Assembly: GCF_900105655.1 (NCBI RefSeq)
Contig: NZ_LT629787.1
Location: 1,178,001 to 1,242,000, forward strand
DNA length: 64,000 nucleotides
Direction: 5' to 3'
From: Halopseudomonas salegens
GTDB taxonomy: Bacteria; Pseudomonadota; Gammaproteobacteria; Pseudomonadales; Pseudomonadaceae
In this document: in pieces, positions 1-9,794 of the stretch
Layout: every line of letters starts with the position of its first letter
Numbering within the stretch: the first letter of the stretch is position 1
Position numbers and translations under genes: made by a program
Notes under the pieces: generated by a model
Database searches by the model: none
What the model was told of the DNA's origin: nothing
The model's input: only the letters and a program-made list of their open reading frames with translations

Positions 1-1649
1 TCCACATCCAGCCATTGGTACTCTTCCGGCAGGCCGAGCAAGTCGGCGTAGTAATTCGCCGGGCTCAAGGTGGCGGAAAATAGTGTGCTGCTGTGCGCGG
101 TGGCAAAGCGTTCGGCGAGAAAGGGCGCGGGAACCACATTGCGCAGGCACAGGGTTGATTGTGGTTCGCCTGAAAGCCCGCTGTCACGGCTGATATCAAA
201 CAACGAATGGTCGCCGTAGGCTTCGGCCAGACGGCAGAAAAGCAATGCATCCCGATAGAAGCTGAGCAGACTGGGGTCATTGCCTTCAGGTTGTTCGCTC
301 AGGTGATCGGTCAGGGCGCTGACCGCTTTTTGCAGGCTGACGACGAACAGGTCAGCGACCTGCGGGTATATCTGGTAATCGACCTGCTGATCCTGATGCA
401 ATTGCCGCCAGTGTGCGGCAACACGCTCCAGCGGTCGCTTCAGCTTCTTCGGGCCATGGCGTTGCAGGCGTTCCAGCAATGCCGAGTCCAGCGCTGCCGT
501 GTACATGCTGCGGGCCCGGTTGATCAGGTTATGCGCTTCATCCACCAGCAGGCAGACGCGCCACTCGTTGCGGCGAGTGAGTGCATGCAGCAGGGCGGTT
601 ATATCGAAATAGTAGTTGTAGTCGGCTATTACCAGGTCGGCCCAGCGGCACAGTTCCTGGCTCAGGTAATAGGGGCAAACCTGATGTACCTGTGCAATGC
701 GCCGCACGCTGGCCTGATCCAGCCAGGCGGCAGACAGCGCGGCTTCGCGTGCGGCGGGCAAGCGGTCATAGAACCCCTTGGCCAGTGGGCAGGATTCGCC
801 ATGGCAGGCTTTGTCCGGATACAGACAGGCTTTGTCACGGGCAATGTGCTCCAGTACCCGCAGTGTTGGCGGTGCCGGATGCTGTTGCAGTACCTCCAGG
901 GCGTCCAGTGCCAGTTGGCGCCCCGGTGTTTTCGCGGTGAGAAAGAATATGCGATCAAGATGTTGATCCGGTAGTGCCTTGAGTTGCGGAAATAACGTGC
1001 CCAGGGTCTTGCCAATGCCGGTAGTGGCCTGCGCCAGCAGGGTGTCGCCATCGCGCGCGCAGCGAAATACCTGTGCTGCCAGTTGGCGCTGGCCATGGCG
1101 AAACGCCGGGTAGGGAAAGTCCAGGCTACGCAGGCTCTGATCGCGCGCTTTGCGATGGGCCTGTTCGGTGGTTGCCATATGGATAAAGCGCTGACATTGC
1201 TGAAGGAAAAAGGCTTCCAGCTCGTCGGCACCGAAACATTGCCGAAACTCACTTTCCTGCTGGGTGACTACATTGAAGTAAATGACGGCCAGATCCAGGC
1301 TGTCGAAGCCGCGGCTCTGACACAGCAGCCAGCCATATACCTTGACTTGAGCCCAGTGCAGTAACCGGTGATTCTGTGGAATCCGGCTGACATCACCGCG
1401 GTGGGTCTTGATTTCTTCCAGTTGGTGACGCAAGGGGTCGAAACCGTCCGCTCGACCACTGACCAGCAATCCGGGGTACTCGCCGCTCAAGATGATTTCC
1501 GACTCATAGTGCTGGTCCCGCCGTGCGATGACGCTGCGGTGGCCGGCCATACCTTCCTGGGCTGAGGGTGCCGGGGTAAAGCGCAGGTCCAGATCACCTT
1601 CCTTGGCCGTAAATTCGCAAAGCTCACGCACGCCGATGCGATAGTTCAT
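1..1649 (-). CDS. Cas4/Dna2-type nuclease fused to XPD/DinG-like Fe-S helicase (C-terminus beyond window)
   Basis: About 549 residues can be read from the ATG at 1649 to the window edge. Residues 1-130 look like a PD-(D/E)XK nuclease of the Cas4/RecB/Dna2 type: GRADG (D68), EEIKT (E79, K81), then H98 and a Q101-V-K-V-Y105 motif. Next comes a superfamily 2 helicase of the XPD/DinG class, with Walker A ATTGIGKT (208-215), DEAH (370-373) and, between them, cysteines C275, C282, C287 and C325, placed as expected for an XPD-type Fe-S cluster. An ATLSPANYY motif follows near the edge. The start codon overlaps the stop of the FAN1-like gene as ATGA, so the two are translationally coupled. By inference it unwinds and trims damaged DNA. 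The exact substrate is unknown, and helicase domain 2 lies outside the window. Confidence 0.82.
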   Translation of the reverse strand, partial: MNYRIGVRELCEFTAKEGDLDLRFTPAPSAQEGMAGHRSVIARRDQHYESEIILSGEYPGLLVSGRADGFDPLRHQLEEIKTHRGDVSRIPQNHRLLHWAQVKVYGWLLCQSRGFDSLDLAVIYFNVVTQQESEFRQCFGADELEAFFLQQCQRFIHMATTEQAHRKARDQSLRSLDFPYPAFRHGQRQLAAQVFRCARDGDTLLAQATTGIGKTLGTLFPQLKALPDQHLDRIFFLTAKTPGRQLALDALEVLQQHPAPPTLRVLEHIARDKACLYPDKACHGESCPLAKGFYDRLPAAREAALSAAWLDQASVRRIAQVHQVCPYYLSQELCRWADLVIADYNYYFDITALLHALTRRNEWRVCLLVDEAHNLINRARSMYTAALDSALLERLQRHGPKKLKRPLERVAAHWRQLHQDQQVDYQIYPQVADLFVVSLQKAVSALTDHLSEQPEGNDPSLLSFYRDALLFCRLAEAYGDHSLFDISRDSGLSGEPQSTLCLRNVVPAPFLAERFATAHSSTLFSATLSPANYYADLLGLPEEYQWLDV

Positions 1650-3286
1650 GCAGACTCCCAGCAAACATGGCACACCTCTACGGGAATCTTGTGCTCGGCA
1701 GCAAACGTCAGCCAGCGCCGCTGGTTATCCTGCAAGCGGTCTCCCGGTCCCTTGACCTCAATCAGTCGATAACGGGCCTTGTCGGGAAAGAGCTGAATGA
1801 GATCAGGGAAGCCGCTGCGATTGTTGCGCAGATCAGCCAGCATACGCTGGAAGATCGCCTGCAGGTGCCCGGCAGGGAGGCAGTGCAGAGCGCTTTCCAG
1901 CAAGTCCGCCCTGAGGATGCGCCAGTCGAGAAAAGGGGATTGCAAGCCCTGCAACTGTTGCCGGTTCTGCCGGATGCATGTCAGGTAGCTGCCATCATTC
2001 AGACGCGCCATGCATTGCTCAAACAGGTGCTGGCGTCGAGTGACGAAGTCAGGCTGGTACAGGTCCGCAGGGGCACTTTGAAAAGGATGGAAGAAAGCCC
2101 CTGGCATTGGTGCATACAGGGCTTCCCAACAGAGCAGTCCGAACAGGCCGTTGAACAGGCTGTTTTCGACAAAGTGCACGGGGCTGAGGGGGCTGTGCAG
2201 GTGCGTGCTGACGGCCAGTTCTACGCAGGTGTCGACAACCGGCAGCGTCAGGCTGGATGTCCTGGTTTCTGCGGTGATCTCTGGTTGTGGCCGAGCGAGC
2301 CCCAGCTTTCCGGCGAGACGAACCTGCGCTCTCGCTATCAACTGCTGTTCGGCGTCGTCGGTTGCTGTGCTCCCGGGCTGCTGGCACAGCGCCCAGGCCG
2401 CCGACCAGTCGGCCTGTTGCTCGAGCATGCGAATGCGACGAAGACGGCTGCCGGGATAATTGCAAGTGGTATAGATGTCCCAGGCCTCTTGCCGAGCCCC
2501 TTCGCGCTCGAGTTGGCGGGCCAGACGAAAGCGCAAGCGCGCGTGGCGCTGGGCCAGCCAGGTGCTGTCGCTATGCAGTGGCTGCAATTGCGCCAGTACG
2601 TCGAGCGCTGATATGCCCGCTTCAAGAGCATCACTGGAATGGTGAATGGCCAGGTAGTCATCAATCGCAGCGCGGGAATGAAATCCTCGTGAATGCCGGT
2701 CAATGGGAATGTTCGGGTAGCGGAAAATACCTTGATCAACCAGCACGAATTCGGCCCAGGTCTGGCTCAGATTGCCAAAAAACAGAAGCCGCAAGCGGTC
2801 GCATAGCGCGCCGAGGGCGAGGCTGTATACCTCGGTTTCCAGCCCGAGTGCTGCCCAGCCGCAGCCGTCAGGGAACTGTCGTTGCAGCCAGGGTTGAAGT
2901 TCGGCTTTGCGCGCATGAGGGGGGTGTCCGGCGGAATGGGCCAGGTTGATCAGTTCGTTGCGTGACAGCAGGCTGAACAGGGTGTTGCTGTCCAGCTGGG
3001 CATCGTTTTGCAGCCAGTTCATGGCGATCAGCGGGGCAGCGGCCCCTTTGATGTCGCCGATCTCTGTGTAGGCCAGCTTGTCGGCACGGAAATGTGGCCC
3101 TTTGCGCATGATCAGGCGCACCAGCAGCGCCTGGCTTGGCTCTTCCAGGCGTGCAAATGTCGTGATGAAATGCTGTTCTTCATGGCTCAGCAGGTCGGCA
3201 TAGCGGTCCGCAACCCAATCCAGAAGTTGGTGGAAGTTATGCAGGTAATACAGTGGGTTGGCAACGCTGCTGGGTTTCATGTGCAT
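1646..3286 (-). CDS. FAN1-type VRR-NUC structure-specific nuclease
   Basis: This 546-residue protein has the size of bacterial FAN1 proteins. The C-terminal VRR-NUC (PD-(D/E)XK) domain is clear: G-FPDL with D495, then E510-V-K512-G-P-G-D-R-L and Q522, the typical active site with its trailing helix. The upstream part, rich in helices and aromatic residues, fits the DNA-binding and TPR-like domains of FAN1. Known family members cut 5' flaps and unhook interstrand crosslinks. The first gene of a two-gene operon, it overlaps the helicase gene by 4 nt. Translation could start at 3286 or two codons later (MKPSS); neither has a strong Shine-Dalgarno sequence. A LexA-like palindrome sits directly upstream. 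Confidence 0.85.
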   Translation of the reverse strand: MHMKPSSVANPLYYLHNFHQLLDWVADRYADLLSHEEQHFITTFARLEEPSQALLVRLIMRKGPHFRADKLAYTEIGDIKGAAAPLIAMNWLQNDAQLDSNTLFSLLSRNELINLAHSAGHPPHARKAELQPWLQRQFPDGCGWAALGLETEVYSLALGALCDRLRLLFFGNLSQTWAEFVLVDQGIFRYPNIPIDRHSRGFHSRAAIDDYLAIHHSSDALEAGISALDVLAQLQPLHSDSTWLAQRHARLRFRLARQLEREGARQEAWDIYTTCNYPGSRLRRIRMLEQQADWSAAWALCQQPGSTATDDAEQQLIARAQVRLAGKLGLARPQPEITAETRTSSLTLPVVDTCVELAVSTHLHSPLSPVHFVENSLFNGLFGLLCWEALYAPMPGAFFHPFQSAPADLYQPDFVTRRQHLFEQCMARLNDGSYLTCIRQNRQQLQGLQSPFLDWRILRADLLESALHCLPAGHLQAIFQRMLADLRNNRSGFPDLIQLFPDKARYRLIEVKGPGDRLQDNQRRWLTFAAEHKIPVEVCHVCWESA

Positions 3287-3287
3287 A

Positions 3288-3307
3288 TACTAGATATTTA
3301 TCCAGTA
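3288..3307 (-). promoter_or_regulatory. candidate LexA (SOS) box before the FAN1-helicase operon
   Basis: Read on the minus strand this is TACTGGATAAATATCTAGTA. It matches the E. coli 20-base LexA consensus at 16 of 20 positions by eye, including the outer TA pairs, and the Pseudomonas form CTGTATAAATATACAG at 13 of 16. The right half-site is TAG rather than CAG. It lies 2-21 nt before the upstream start codon. Two perfect CTG-N10-CAG boxes precede lexA in this same window, so LexA itself is encoded nearby. Confidence 0.45.
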
Positions 3308-3374
3308 AAATGAAAGTCACACGCTGTCAGAACGATACTGCTTGCTCTTTCCGGTTTGTTCAGCTTGTCGCAGG

Positions 3375-3403
3375 GTGACTTCTGCGTTACAAGCGACTAG
3401 AAT
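3375..3403 (+). promoter_or_regulatory. candidate sigma-70 promoter of tig
   Basis: GTGACT and TAGAAT are separated by 17 nt, and the -10 element is about 85 nt before the tig start. The -35 matches the consensus at four of six positions, so this is a moderate call in the divergent intergenic region between the FAN1 gene and tig. Confidence 0.35.
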
Positions 3404-3488
3404 ATCCGCCTTTCGGATTGGCCGCAGGGTTATTGGCCCGCGACTGATCTCCCCATACACTACTTGATTTGTTCAACGAGGACTCTCC

Positions 3489-4832
3489 ATGCAAGTTTCG
3501 GTTGAAACCACCTCCGGCCTTGAGCGCCGCATGACCGTAGGCATTCCTGCCGAGCGCATCGATAACGAAGTCAACAAGCGCTTGCAGCAGACTGCTCGCC
3601 GTGCCCGGGTAGATGGTTTCCGTCCTGGCAAGGTACCGATGAGCGTGATCCGCAAGCGTTTTGGCGATGCGGCACGTCAGGAAGTCATTGGTGAGGTCAT
3701 TCAGTCCAGCTTTTTTGAAGCGGTTACCCAGGAAAAGCTGAACCCGGCCGGCGCTCCCAGCGTTGAACCCAAGCAGCTCGACAGCGGCAAGGATTTCGAA
3801 TACGTAGCCACCTTCGAGGTGTATCCGGAAGTCAGTCTGGCTGATTTCTCCGCGATCAAGGTAGAGCGCATCGAATCCGAAGTGACGGATGCGGATCTGG
3901 ACAACATGCTGGACATTCTGCGCAAGCAGAATACCAGTTACAGTGCCGTTGAGCGTGAAGCAGCCGCTGATGATCAACTGACCCTGGATTTTGTTGGCCG
4001 GGTTGATGGTGAAGAGTTTCAGGGTGGCACGGCGACTGATACCCAGTTGGTTATCGGTTCTGGCCGCATGATTCCTGGCTTCGAAGATGGCCTGGTAGGC
4101 GCCAAAGCAGGCGAAACCCGCACCATCAATGTGACCTTCCCGGAGGATTACCAGAACCAGGATCTGGCCGGCAAGGCCGCTGAGTTCGATGTTACGGTCA
4201 AAGAAGTAGCCGGACCGGTACTGCCAGAGCTGAATGATGAATTCTTTGCCCAGTTCGGGGTTGAAGAGGGTGGTCTGGACGCTTTCCGCAGCGAAGTGCG
4301 CAAGAATATGGACCGCGAGCTGCGTCAGGCGATCAAGACCAAGATCAAGGGACAGGTCATGGACGGCTTGCTGGAAACCAACCAGGTCGATGTGCCGCAA
4401 GCCTTGTTGAGCAATGAAATTGATCGCCTGCGCGTACAAGCGGTGCAACAATTTGGTGGCGCCAACATTCAGCCCGAGCAACTGCCGGCCGAGCTGTTTG
4501 AAGAACAGGCCAAGCGCCGCGTTGCCCTGGGACTGGTCGTGGCCGAGATCGTCAAGCAGCACGAGCTCAAGCCCGATGAAGACCGGGTTCGCGGCATGAT
4601 CGAAGAGATGGCTTCGGCCTATCAGGAACCCCAGCAAGTGATCAACTGGTACTACCAGAATGAGCAGCAGTTGGGTGAAGTGCAGTCGGTTGTGCTGGAA
4701 GAGCAAGTGGTGGATACTGTTTTGCAACAGGCTCAGGTAACCGATAGACAGGTTCCCTACGAAGAAGCTGTGAAGCCGGCACAACCTGCCGCTGCAGCCG
4801 AGACCGATGAATCAGAGACTGTTGCCGAGTAA
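3489..4832 (+). CDS. tig: trigger factor, ribosome-bound chaperone and prolyl isomerase
   Basis: This 447-residue protein has the normal length and layout of trigger factor. The N-terminal ribosome-binding domain carries the GFRPGKVP signature near residue 45, a FKBP-type prolyl isomerase domain lies around residues 145-235 ([14 protein letters not shown] and [10 protein letters not shown]), and a long helical chaperone arm forms the C-terminus. It binds at the ribosome exit tunnel and shields nascent chains. ATG at 3489 follows an AGGA ribosome site. The neighbours clpP, clpX and lon form the standard proteostasis cluster. The tail is acidic and alanine-rich. A hairpin at 4858 separates it from clpP. 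Confidence 0.97.
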   Translation: MQVSVETTSGLERRMTVGIPAERIDNEVNKRLQQTARRARVDGFRPGKVPMSVIRKRFGDAARQEVIGEVIQSSFFEAVTQEKLNPAGAPSVEPKQLDSGKDFEYVATFEVYPEVSLADFSAIKVERIESEVTDADLDNMLDILRKQNTSYSAVEREAAADDQLTLDFVGRVDGEEFQGGTATDTQLVIGSGRMIPGFEDGLVGAKAGETRTINVTFPEDYQNQDLAGKAAEFDVTVKEVAGPVLPELNDEFFAQFGVEEGGLDAFRSEVRKNMDRELRQAIKTKIKGQVMDGLLETNQVDVPQALLSNEIDRLRVQAVQQFGGANIQPEQLPAELFEEQAKRRVALGLVVAEIVKQHELKPDEDRVRGMIEEMASAYQEPQQVINWYYQNEQQLGEVQSVVLEEQVVDTVLQQAQVTDRQVPYEEAVKPAQPAAAAETDESETVAE

Positions 4833-4857
4833 TTCAGGCACCAGTTACTGCATCTGT

Positions 4858-4879
4858 GAGCCAGCCCTCGGGCTGGCTC
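4858..4879 (+). terminator. hairpin after tig
   Basis: GAGCCAGCC and GGCTGGCTC form a perfect 9-bp stem with a 4-nt loop, 26 nt after the tig stop. The following TTGCGTTT is only weakly T-rich, so it may be a partial terminator that still lets some transcription through into clpP. Confidence 0.55.
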
Positions 4880-4919
4880 TTGCGTTTAAGCCAGGCCACA
4901 TTCGGAGTGCACTCGTTCA

Positions 4920-5561
4920 ATGACTCACAATACTTTTTCACCTTTTGCTCCAGACGTACAGGCCGCTGGCGGCTTGGTCCCGATGGTGATCGAGCAGTCT
5001 GCCCGCGGTGAGCGGTCGTATGATATCTATTCCCGTCTGCTCAAGGAGCGGGTCATCTTTCTGGTCGGTCAGGTCGAGGATTACATGGCCAACCTGGTGG
5101 TTGCCCAGTTGCTGTTCCTCGAATCAGAAAATCCTGACAAGGATATTCATCTGTATATCAACTCACCGGGTAGTTCAGTCACTGCCGGTATGGCGATTTA
5201 CGACACCATGCAGTTCATCAAGCCGAATGTCAGTACTCTGTGCATCGGCCAGGCTTGCAGCATGGGTGCTCTGTTGCTGGCTGGCGGTGCTGAAGGCAAG
5301 CGCTTCTGCCTGCCGCATGCGCGCATGATGATTCATCAGCCGCTGGGTGGCTTTCAGGGGCAGGCCTCGGATATCGAGATTCATGCCCGGGAAATCCTGT
5401 TCATTCGTGAGCGACTGAATCAGGTATTGGCTGACCATACTGGCCAGCCGTTGGACGTGATTGCCCGCGATACGGATCGGGACCGGTTCATGAGCGGTAG
5501 TGAAGCCGTTGAGTACGGCTTGATTGACCAGGTAATGGAACGTCGCCACATAGCCGATTAA
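4920..5561 (+). CDS. clpP: ATP-dependent Clp protease proteolytic subunit
   Basis: A 213-residue serine protease of the ClpP family. The catalytic triad is visible as S114 ([10 protein letters not shown]), H139 (MMIHQPLGG) and D188 (DTDRDRF), at the E. coli spacing with an offset of three residues. The short N-terminal stretch before LVPMVIE is likely the processed propeptide. It forms the double-heptamer barrel that degrades substrates unfolded by ClpX, encoded 140 nt downstream. The order tig-clpP-clpX-lon is the usual gammaproteobacterial one. I do not see a convincing heat-shock promoter directly before it. Confidence 0.97.
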   Translation: MTHNTFSPFAPDVQAAGGLVPMVIEQSARGERSYDIYSRLLKERVIFLVGQVEDYMANLVVAQLLFLESENPDKDIHLYINSPGSSVTAGMAIYDTMQFIKPNVSTLCIGQACSMGALLLAGGAEGKRFCLPHARMMIHQPLGGFQGQASDIEIHAREILFIRERLNQVLADHTGQPLDVIARDTDRDRFMSGSEAVEYGLIDQVMERRHIAD

Positions 5562-5638
5562 CCCGGCGTTGAGGTACCAGGGCGGCTGCATCCGCAGTCG
5601 TCAGATGTTATCTTGTTATATATGAAGACAGGGCTGTG

Positions 5639-5667
5639 CTTGCAAAGTGCAGTTTCAGGCCTCATGT
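5639..5667 (+). promoter_or_regulatory. candidate sigma-32 (heat-shock) promoter of clpX
   Basis: CTTGCAA (six of seven to CTTGAAA) and CCTCATGT (seven of eight to CCCCATNT) are separated by 14 nt, an accepted RpoH spacing. The -10 element ends 34 nt before the clpX start. The same architecture and spacing appear before lon. Confidence 0.5.
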
Positions 5668-5701
5668 TAAGTCTATGAGCGACCGAAAGCAGGGGTTTTA
5701 G

Positions 5702-6988
5702 ATGACCGATATAACTGGGAAGGGTGACGACAACGGCAAGCTGCTGTATTGCTCCTTTTGCGGCAAAAGCCAACATGAAGTGCGCAAGCTGATTGCCGGC
5801 CCTTCCGTCTTTATCTGCGATGAATGCGTTGACTTGTGCAATGACATCATTCGCGAAGAAGTGCAGGAAAGCCAGGCCGAAAGTGCCGGGCAGAAGCTGC
5901 CTTCGCCGAAAGAGATTTGCGGTATTCTCGATCAATACGTGATTGGTCAGGAGCGCGCGAAAAAGGTTCTCTCGGTAGCGGTATATAACCACTACAAGCG
6001 CCTCAATCAGCGCAGTGGCAAGGATGAAGTCGAACTGGGCAAGAGCAATATTCTTTTGATTGGGCCGACCGGTTCCGGCAAAACCCTGCTGGCGGAAACC
6101 TTGGCGCGCTTGCTGAATGTGCCTTTTACCATTGCTGACGCTACCACGCTGACCGAAGCGGGCTATGTCGGCGAAGATGTCGAGAATATCATTCAGAAGC
6201 TGCTGCAGAAGTGTGATTACGATGTAGACAAGGCGCAGATGGGTATCGTCTACATCGATGAAATCGACAAGATTTCGCGTAAATCGGACAACCCGTCGAT
6301 CACCCGTGACGTATCGGGCGAGGGCGTGCAGCAGGCGCTGTTGAAACTGATTGAAGGCACCGTGGCCTCGGTTCCGCCGCAGGGTGGTCGCAAACACCCG
6401 CAACAGGAATTTCTGCAGGTCGATACACGCAATATCCTGTTTATCTGTGGCGGCGCTTTTGCGGGTCTGGAAAAGGTTATTCGGGATCGATCCGAGAAAA
6501 GCGGTATTGGTTTCAATGCCACCGTCCGCAGTCAGGACAATGGCAAAAAGGTGGGCGAGGCTTTGAAGGAAGTCGAGCCGGAAGACCTGGTCCGTTTTGG
6601 CCTTATTCCCGAGTTTGTCGGTCGCTTGCCGGTGATTGCAACACTGAATGAGCTGGACGAAGAGGCTCTGGTGGAAATTCTTACCGCGCCGAAAAATGCG
6701 CTCACCAAGCAGTATGCCCGTCTCTTCGATATGGAAGGTGTCGAGCTGGAGTTCCGCGAGGATGCGTTGAAAGCCATTGCACGTCGTGCACTGGAACGCA
6801 AGACAGGTGCCCGTGGGCTGCGCTCGATTCTTGAAGGTGTGCTGCTGGAAACCATGTACGACATCCCGTCAGCGGAGAATGTCAGCAAGGTTGTGATTGA
6901 CGAGAATGTCATCACTGGCGCTGCCAATCCCTTGCTGATGTATGCAGCAAATGACGAGCCGCAACAGAAGGCCATGCCTGACGATTGA
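5702..6988 (+). CDS. clpX: ClpX, AAA+ unfoldase of the ClpXP protease
   Basis: This 428-residue protein has every ClpX hallmark. A four-cysteine zinc-binding domain (C17, C20, C39, C42) is followed by one AAA+ module with Walker A GPTGSGKT (121-128), Walker B IVYIDEID (182-189), pore loop GYVGED (154-159) and the RKH loop (230-232). The IGF motif that docks into ClpP is present (KSGIGFNA). It recognises tagged or misfolded proteins, unfolds them and feeds them to ClpP. The ribosome site AGGGG is modest. It may be transcribed with clpP and also from its own heat-shock-type promoter at 5639. Confidence 0.97.
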   Translation: MTDITGKGDDNGKLLYCSFCGKSQHEVRKLIAGPSVFICDECVDLCNDIIREEVQESQAESAGQKLPSPKEICGILDQYVIGQERAKKVLSVAVYNHYKRLNQRSGKDEVELGKSNILLIGPTGSGKTLLAETLARLLNVPFTIADATTLTEAGYVGEDVENIIQKLLQKCDYDVDKAQMGIVYIDEIDKISRKSDNPSITRDVSGEGVQQALLKLIEGTVASVPPQGGRKHPQQEFLQVDTRNILFICGGAFAGLEKVIRDRSEKSGIGFNATVRSQDNGKKVGEALKEVEPEDLVRFGLIPEFVGRLPVIATLNELDEEALVEILTAPKNALTKQYARLFDMEGVELEFREDALKAIARRALERKTGARGLRSILEGVLLETMYDIPSAENVSKVVIDENVITGAANPLLMYAANDEPQQKAMPDD

Positions 6989-7004
6989 TCGACAGGCTGT
7001 TTAT

Positions 7005-7037
7005 AACCAACGGCAGATCACTGATCTGTCGTTGGTT
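7005..7037 (+). terminator. long inverted repeat after clpX
   Basis: A 16-base arm beginning AACCAACG pairs with an arm ending CGTTGGTT around a single-base loop, with one internal mismatch. It lies 17 nt after the clpX stop. There is no T-run, so it could be a Rho-independent-like end or an RNA-stabilising hairpin. Confidence 0.5.
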
Positions 7038-7087
7038 GATTCACAACGTTCAATAGCATTTGCTTTGTTTTTCCGCATGTATCCCCG

Positions 7088-7116
7088 CTTGTAATTTGCC
7101 TGCTTTGCCCCCATCT
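7088..7116 (+). promoter_or_regulatory. candidate sigma-32 (heat-shock) promoter of lon
   Basis: CTTGTAA (six of seven to CTTGAAA) and CCCCATCT (eight of eight to CCCCATNT) are separated by 14 nt, 69 nt before the lon start. This is the better of the two RpoH-type promoters in the cluster and agrees with the heat-shock control known for lon in other proteobacteria. Confidence 0.62.
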
Positions 7117-7185
7117 TGAAATCATGCAGCATGTCTATCTACCTGCGGCAGCCAAGTACTGCCCGTTAAAGAGCGAGTCACAGCC

Positions 7186-9585
7186 ATGAGCCTAGTCAGC
7201 GAACTCCCCCTTTTGCCACTGCGTGATGTAGTGGTCTACCCGCATATGGTGATCCCGCTGTTTGTCGGACGTGACCGTTCGATTGCCGCCCTGGAAGCCG
7301 CCATGGCCGATGGCAAACAGATCTTGCTGGTTGCCCAGCGCGACCCGGCAGATGACGACCCGAGTGCCGAAGGGCTTTACCGGGTTGCTACGGTCGCCAC
7401 TATTCTGCAGCTTCTCAAGCTGCCTGACGGTACTGTCAAGGTACTGGTTGAGGGTGAGCAGAGAGCCAATATCACGGCCATCGAAGATGTCAGCGGTTAC
7501 TTGCAGGCCAGGCTGGAGGCACTGCCCGCTCCCGAACTGGAAGAACGTGAATCTGAAGTGCTGGTACGCAGCCTGATGAGCCAGTTTGAGCAGTTTGTCC
7601 AGGTTGGCAAGAAAATCCCTTCCGAGGTGATCAGCACCCTGGCAGATATTGATAATGCTGATCGTCTGGTCGACAGCATGGCGGCGCATCTGAACCTGAA
7701 GCTGGAGCAGAAGCAGGATATTCTCGAGATCATTCCGGTACGTGAGCGGGTAGAGCACGTACTCGGTGTGCTGGACGGCGAAATCGAGCTGCTGGAAGTG
7801 GAAAAGCGCATCCGCGGCCGGGTGAAGAAGCAGATGGAGCGCAGCCAGCGCGAGTACTATCTGAATGAACAGATGAAGGCGATCCAGAAGGAAATGGGTG
7901 GCTCGGATGATGATCAGAGTGAACTCGAGACCCTGCAGAAGAAAATCGATTCGGTCGGCATGAGTGAGGAGGCCCACAAGAAAGCCAGTACCGAGCTCGG
8001 CAAACTGAAGATGATGTCACCCATGTCAGCTGAAGCCACGGTGGTGCGCTCCTACATCGATTGGTTGACCCAGGTACCCTGGAAGCAGGCAAGCAAGGTC
8101 AAACACGATCTGGCGCGCGCCGAGTCCGTGCTGGAGGCCGACCACTATGGCCTGGACGAGGTCAAGGAGCGCATTCTTGAGTATCTCGCCGTACAGAAGC
8201 GCGTGCGCAAGTTGAAAGGGCCGGTATTGTGTCTGGTCGGTCCGCCGGGTGTCGGCAAGACGTCGCTGGGTGAGTCATTGGCCCGCGCGACCAATCGCAA
8301 GTTTGTACGCATGGCCTTGGGTGGTGTGCGCGATGAGGCCGAGATTCGTGGTCATCGGCGTACCTATATCGGCTCCATGCCCGGCAAGTTGATTCAGAAG
8401 CTGACCAAGGTGGGGGTTCGCAACCCGCTGTTCCTGCTCGACGAGATCGACAAGATGGGTGCCGACATGCGTGGCGACCCATCATCGGCCTTGTTGGAGG
8501 TGCTGGATCCGGAGCAGAACAACAGCTTCAACGATCACTACCTGGAAGTGGATTACGATCTGTCGGACGTCATGTTCATTTGTACCAGTAACTCGATGAA
8601 CATCCCGGCACCCTTGCTGGATCGGATGGAAGTCATTCGTATTCCCGGTTACACCGAAGACGAGAAGGTCAATATTGCCCGTCGTTATCTGGTGCCCAAA
8701 CAGGTCAAGAACAATGGCCTGAAAGCCAGTGAGATCAAGGTGCCGGACCAGACCCTGCTGGAGATCATTCATTATTACACACGAGAAGCAGGGGTTCGCG
8801 GGCTTGAGCGTCAGATCGCCAAGTTGTGCCGCAAGGTTGTTCGTGAGCAGGTCACCAGTAAATCCCGCCAACCGGTGGTGGTAGAAAGTGAGCTGCTGGA
8901 AGAGCACCTGGGTGTTCGCAAATTCAAATATGGCCTGGCCGAAGAAAGTGACCAGGTTGGCCAGGTAACCGGTCTTGCCTGGACTCAGGTTGGTGGCGAG
9001 CTGCTCAGTCTGGAGGCTGTGGTCGTGCCGGGTAAAGGGCGGCAGATCAAGACCGGTTCCCTGGGTGATGTGATGCAGGAATCGATCAGCGCAGCCTTGA
9101 CGGTGGTGCGCAGTCGGGCTGCCAGTCTGGGGATTGCTGCTGACTTTCACGAGAAGAAAGACATCCATATTCACGTCCCGGAAGGGGCCACACCCAAGGA
9201 TGGCCCCAGTGCCGGTATCGGCATGTGCACTGCGCTGGTGTCTTCGTTAACCGGCATTCCGGTGCGCGCAGACGTCGCCATGACCGGCGAAATCGCTCTT
9301 CGCGGGCAGGTTTTACCTATTGGCGGGCTCAAGGAAAAGCTGCTCGCAGCGCACCGTGGCGGCATTCGCACAGTGCTGATTCCTCACGACAATATCCGTG
9401 ATTTAAAGGAAATTCCCGACAATATCAAAGAAGATATTGAGGTCATTCCGGTCAAGTGGATTGACGAGGTGTTGCAGGTTGCGTTGCAATACATGCCGGA
9501 GCCGCTGCAGGAAGGGGTTGAAGAGATGGTGGCAAAGGACGACAATCGGGATGCAGATGCCAAGGAGCGTATCAGTACTCACTGA
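7186..9585 (+). CDS. lon: Lon ATP-dependent protease
   Basis: A 799-residue LonA protease. The N-terminal substrate-binding domain covers roughly residues 1-300 and includes a long coiled coil near 200-280. The AAA+ module has Walker [10 protein letters not shown] (352-360) and Walker B FLLDEIDK. The protease domain has the Ser-Lys dyad S675 (PKDGPSAG) and K718 (GGLKEKL). It degrades misfolded and regulatory proteins such as SulA, a homologue of which is encoded at 47834. ATG at 7186 follows a GAGCGAG-like site. It sits in the classic clpX-lon-hupB order. Confidence 0.97.
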   Translation: MSLVSELPLLPLRDVVVYPHMVIPLFVGRDRSIAALEAAMADGKQILLVAQRDPADDDPSAEGLYRVATVATILQLLKLPDGTVKVLVEGEQRANITAIEDVSGYLQARLEALPAPELEERESEVLVRSLMSQFEQFVQVGKKIPSEVISTLADIDNADRLVDSMAAHLNLKLEQKQDILEIIPVRERVEHVLGVLDGEIELLEVEKRIRGRVKKQMERSQREYYLNEQMKAIQKEMGGSDDDQSELETLQKKIDSVGMSEEAHKKASTELGKLKMMSPMSAEATVVRSYIDWLTQVPWKQASKVKHDLARAESVLEADHYGLDEVKERILEYLAVQKRVRKLKGPVLCLVGPPGVGKTSLGESLARATNRKFVRMALGGVRDEAEIRGHRRTYIGSMPGKLIQKLTKVGVRNPLFLLDEIDKMGADMRGDPSSALLEVLDPEQNNSFNDHYLEVDYDLSDVMFICTSNSMNIPAPLLDRMEVIRIPGYTEDEKVNIARRYLVPKQVKNNGLKASEIKVPDQTLLEIIHYYTREAGVRGLERQIAKLCRKVVREQVTSKSRQPVVVESELLEEHLGVRKFKYGLAEESDQVGQVTGLAWTQVGGELLSLEAVVVPGKGRQIKTGSLGDVMQESISAALTVVRSRAASLGIAADFHEKKDIHIHVPEGATPKDGPSAGIGMCTALVSSLTGIPVRADVAMTGEIALRGQVLPIGGLKEKLLAAHRGGIRTVLIPHDNIRDLKEIPDNIKEDIEVIPVKWIDEVLQVALQYMPEPLQEGVEEMVAKDDNRDADAKERISTH

Positions 9586-9743
9586 TGCGGGGCAGGGGGC
9601 ACGCAGATTTTTGCAGCGTCGTCGCCATCATCCGTACTGGCAGTAATGCCAGCTTCCTTGACAGGGTTTTTTGCCGCTTGTTATAAAGCGGCAACGCCCA
9701 CCAGGTAGGCTGACTGGCCACGGCTTTGCTAAGCAACATGCTT

Positions 9744-9749
9744 TATAAT
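9744..9749 (+). promoter_or_regulatory. -10 element (TATAAT) before hupB
   Basis: A consensus TATAAT lies 45 nt before the hupB start. No good -35 is found at 16-18 nt, so only the -10 is called. Confidence 0.35.
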
Positions 9750-9794
9750 GATTTACTAACACATCGATACTGATAATTGATAAGGGGACTTAGA

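Noticed and set aside
3387..4784. Long open frame antisense to tig
   Set aside because: It mirrors the codon pattern of tig, has no recognisable motif and would bury a strongly conserved gene.
4880..4919. Heat-shock promoter directly before clpP (CTTGCGT...CCACATTC)
   Set aside because: The spacing is only 10 nt and both boxes have mismatches, so it is too weak to call.
9671..9694. Hairpin TTGCCGCTT/AAGCGGCAA after lon as a terminator
   Set aside because: The T-run lies before, not after, the stem on the plus strand, so it does not have terminator form for lon.
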